From positions 1 to 59,601 of the forward strand of contig CASEER010000007.1 of the NCBI GenBank assembly GCA_949287085.1: a stretch of DNA of 59,601 bases, given 5' to 3'. Below the pieces are notes generated by a model. It saw only the letters and a program-made list of their open reading frames with translations. It was not told the DNA's origin and ran no database searches. Both the position numbers and the translations under genes were made by a program. This stretch comes from an uncultured Coriobacteriaceae bacterium. Lineage in GTDB: Bacteria > Actinomycetota > Coriobacteriia > Coriobacteriales > Coriobacteriaceae. Shown here piece after piece: positions 58,871-59,601 of the stretch (the first letter of the stretch is position 1; each line of letters starts with the position of its first letter).

Positions 58871-59116
58871 ACGTGCCTCCATACGTTACTCGGTTTCTGC
58901 GTACGCTGTTGAATCTTGGTCATTATGCCCGCCCGGCAGGCGCAGTAGTCACCCCGTCCAGAGGGGTAGCGGGCTGCTGCGGAACCTCCACACAGCCCCC
59001 TCCTGCCGTTCAGGGATTGCTTCCGTCACAACGGCACGCGAGCCTATACAATATCTTCATATGTACACGCGCCGAGCGCTTCACCTTCCTCAAGGCGCGT
59101 GAGAAAGGACGGCCAC

Positions 59117-59506
59117 ATGGGTTTTCGTTCTTGGCTGCGCGAGCGATTTTCGCGCTCGGCGCGGCAACGCAACCAACGCGGAACGGCGTCAACGCGCGCG
59201 CCGGAGCGCCCTGTCGAGCTGGCACCGGGCATTCCTGCGAGCGAATGGGAGCCGGTCCCCGCATATCTGCCCGTTGATCCGGCCGAGCACCTCCCCGCGT
59301 GCATTATTGCCGCCGCCCTGGCAGCAGGCGCCCAAGAAACCAGCAAACTCGCGGTCAAGCGCATCTCCATCGCCAACCCCGAATATCAACGCGTCGCGGT
59401 CATAGCCACGGCACTCGGCGCGGGAGCCCTCAATAAGAGCTCGTTTGCGGTAAAGCACATCTATAAGAAAAAGAACACGGAAGGGACCCAGAGCAATGCT
59501 GCGTAA
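59117..59506 (+). CDS. Possible accessory subunit of a biotin-dependent sodium-pump decarboxylase
   Basis: ATG at 59117 follows AAAGGAC and gives 129 residues. The N-terminus is basic (MGFRSWLRERFSRSARQRNQ). The core EHLPACIIAAALAAGAQETS and YQRVAVIATALGAGALNKSS repeats the pattern of the conserved C-terminal helix found in OadG/MmdE-type subunits, and ends FAVKHIYKKK. No membrane helix was seen. Its stop overlaps the next gene, a biotin carrier, by 11 nt, so it belongs to the same enzyme. Subunit identity is inferred from context. Confidence 0.5.
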   Translation: MGFRSWLRERFSRSARQRNQRGTASTRAPERPVELAPGIPASEWEPVPAYLPVDPAEHLPACIIAAALAAGAQETSKLAVKRISIANPEYQRVAVIATALGAGALNKSSFAVKHIYKKKNTEGTQSNAA

Positions 59507-59601
59507 ATTTAAGATCTCAATCGATGGCACCCAGTACCTTGTGGAGATGGAGGAGATCGGCGCGCCCGCCGGCCCCTCACCGGTGGTGGATGCCCCCGCG
59601 G
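59496..59601 (+). CDS. Biotin carboxyl carrier protein, cut by the window edge
   Basis: The ATG at 59496 lies inside the previous gene. The first 35 residues, MLRKFKISIDGTQYLVEMEE then IGAPAGPSPVVDAPA, are the start of biotin carrier subunits (KFKITVNGTxYEVEVEEV) followed by the Pro/Ala linker. The biotinyl domain with MKM lies beyond the window. It is part of an oxaloacetate or methylmalonyl-CoA decarboxylase. Confidence 0.8.
   Translation, partial: MLRKFKISIDGTQYLVEMEEIGAPAGPSPVVDAPA

Noticed and set aside
59044..59052. Promoter CTATACAAT before the decarboxylase genes
   Set aside because: A -10-like TATACAAT is present, but the best -35 candidate (TTGCTT) is 22 bp away, so I do not call the promoter.

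Overview
The window is high-GC DNA with short intergenic gaps, AGGAGG-type ribosome binding sites and overlapping operon genes. The gene set fits a strict or aerotolerant anaerobe of the Coriobacteriia (Collinsella-like): a superoxide reductase, a ferredoxin-domain flavoprotein, the start of a biotin-dependent decarboxylase cluster, a C69 dipeptidase, CeoB/CeoC-style paired TrkA proteins and lipoprotein sugar binding. The taxonomic call is inferred from content, not measured.

Left end (1-5.7 kb): a decayed phage or integrative element. It has a terminase-small-subunit-like HTH gene running off the edge, an Abi-like protein with a HEPN R-X4-H motif, a zinc-ribbon protein, and a primase-helicase gene broken by deletions, frameshifts and a stop. 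A cluster of seven TTGAGACG octamers lies at the tail of the primase gene. Next to it are a lipoprotein gene and three small membrane-protein genes. From 5.9 to 9.5 kb is a gene graveyard: fragments of an alpha/beta hydrolase, a cobalamin-independent methionine synthase, a DUF362 protein and a flavin reductase-like gene. Between them are intact genes for a cupin, a carboxymuconolactone decarboxylase-like protein, a flavodoxin and, just beyond, a TetR regulator. A dispersed palindromic (REP-like) repeat occurs at three places here.

Centre left (10.5-20 kb): one minus-strand malto-oligosaccharide operon in transcription order: binding lipoprotein, two permeases, LacI regulator, MalQ, GlgP, MsmX-type ATPase. 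Two LacI-type operators flank a -10 element in front of it. A YaaA protein and a tyrosine phosphatase follow, then a TPP riboswitch with thiC and thiD, a DUF308 membrane protein, a PARG/macro-like protein, tgt, a LUD protein and a tail-anchored coiled-coil protein.

Centre right (32-46.5 kb): queA with a strong anti-Shine-Dalgarno hairpin, two TrkA proteins, a Na/K-type P-type ATPase and a KdpE/truncated KdpD pair form a potassium or cation homeostasis neighbourhood without any visible K+ channel or kdpFABC. Then come a TetR-controlled MFS pump, queH (the third queuosine gene after tgt and queA), a DUF3267 zinc protease and a divergent methionyl-tRNA synthetase.

Right end (47-59.6 kb): an FMN/ferredoxin protein, a GNAT, a histidine phosphatase, a UbiB kinase with a phasin-like partner, a C69 dipeptidase, cold-shock protein, ruvCAB, a glutamine-dependent NAD synthetase homologue whose catalytic residues all look lost, superoxide reductase, and the first two genes of a biotin decarboxylase cluster cut by the edge. 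I found no tRNA, rRNA, intact transposase or CRISPR array.
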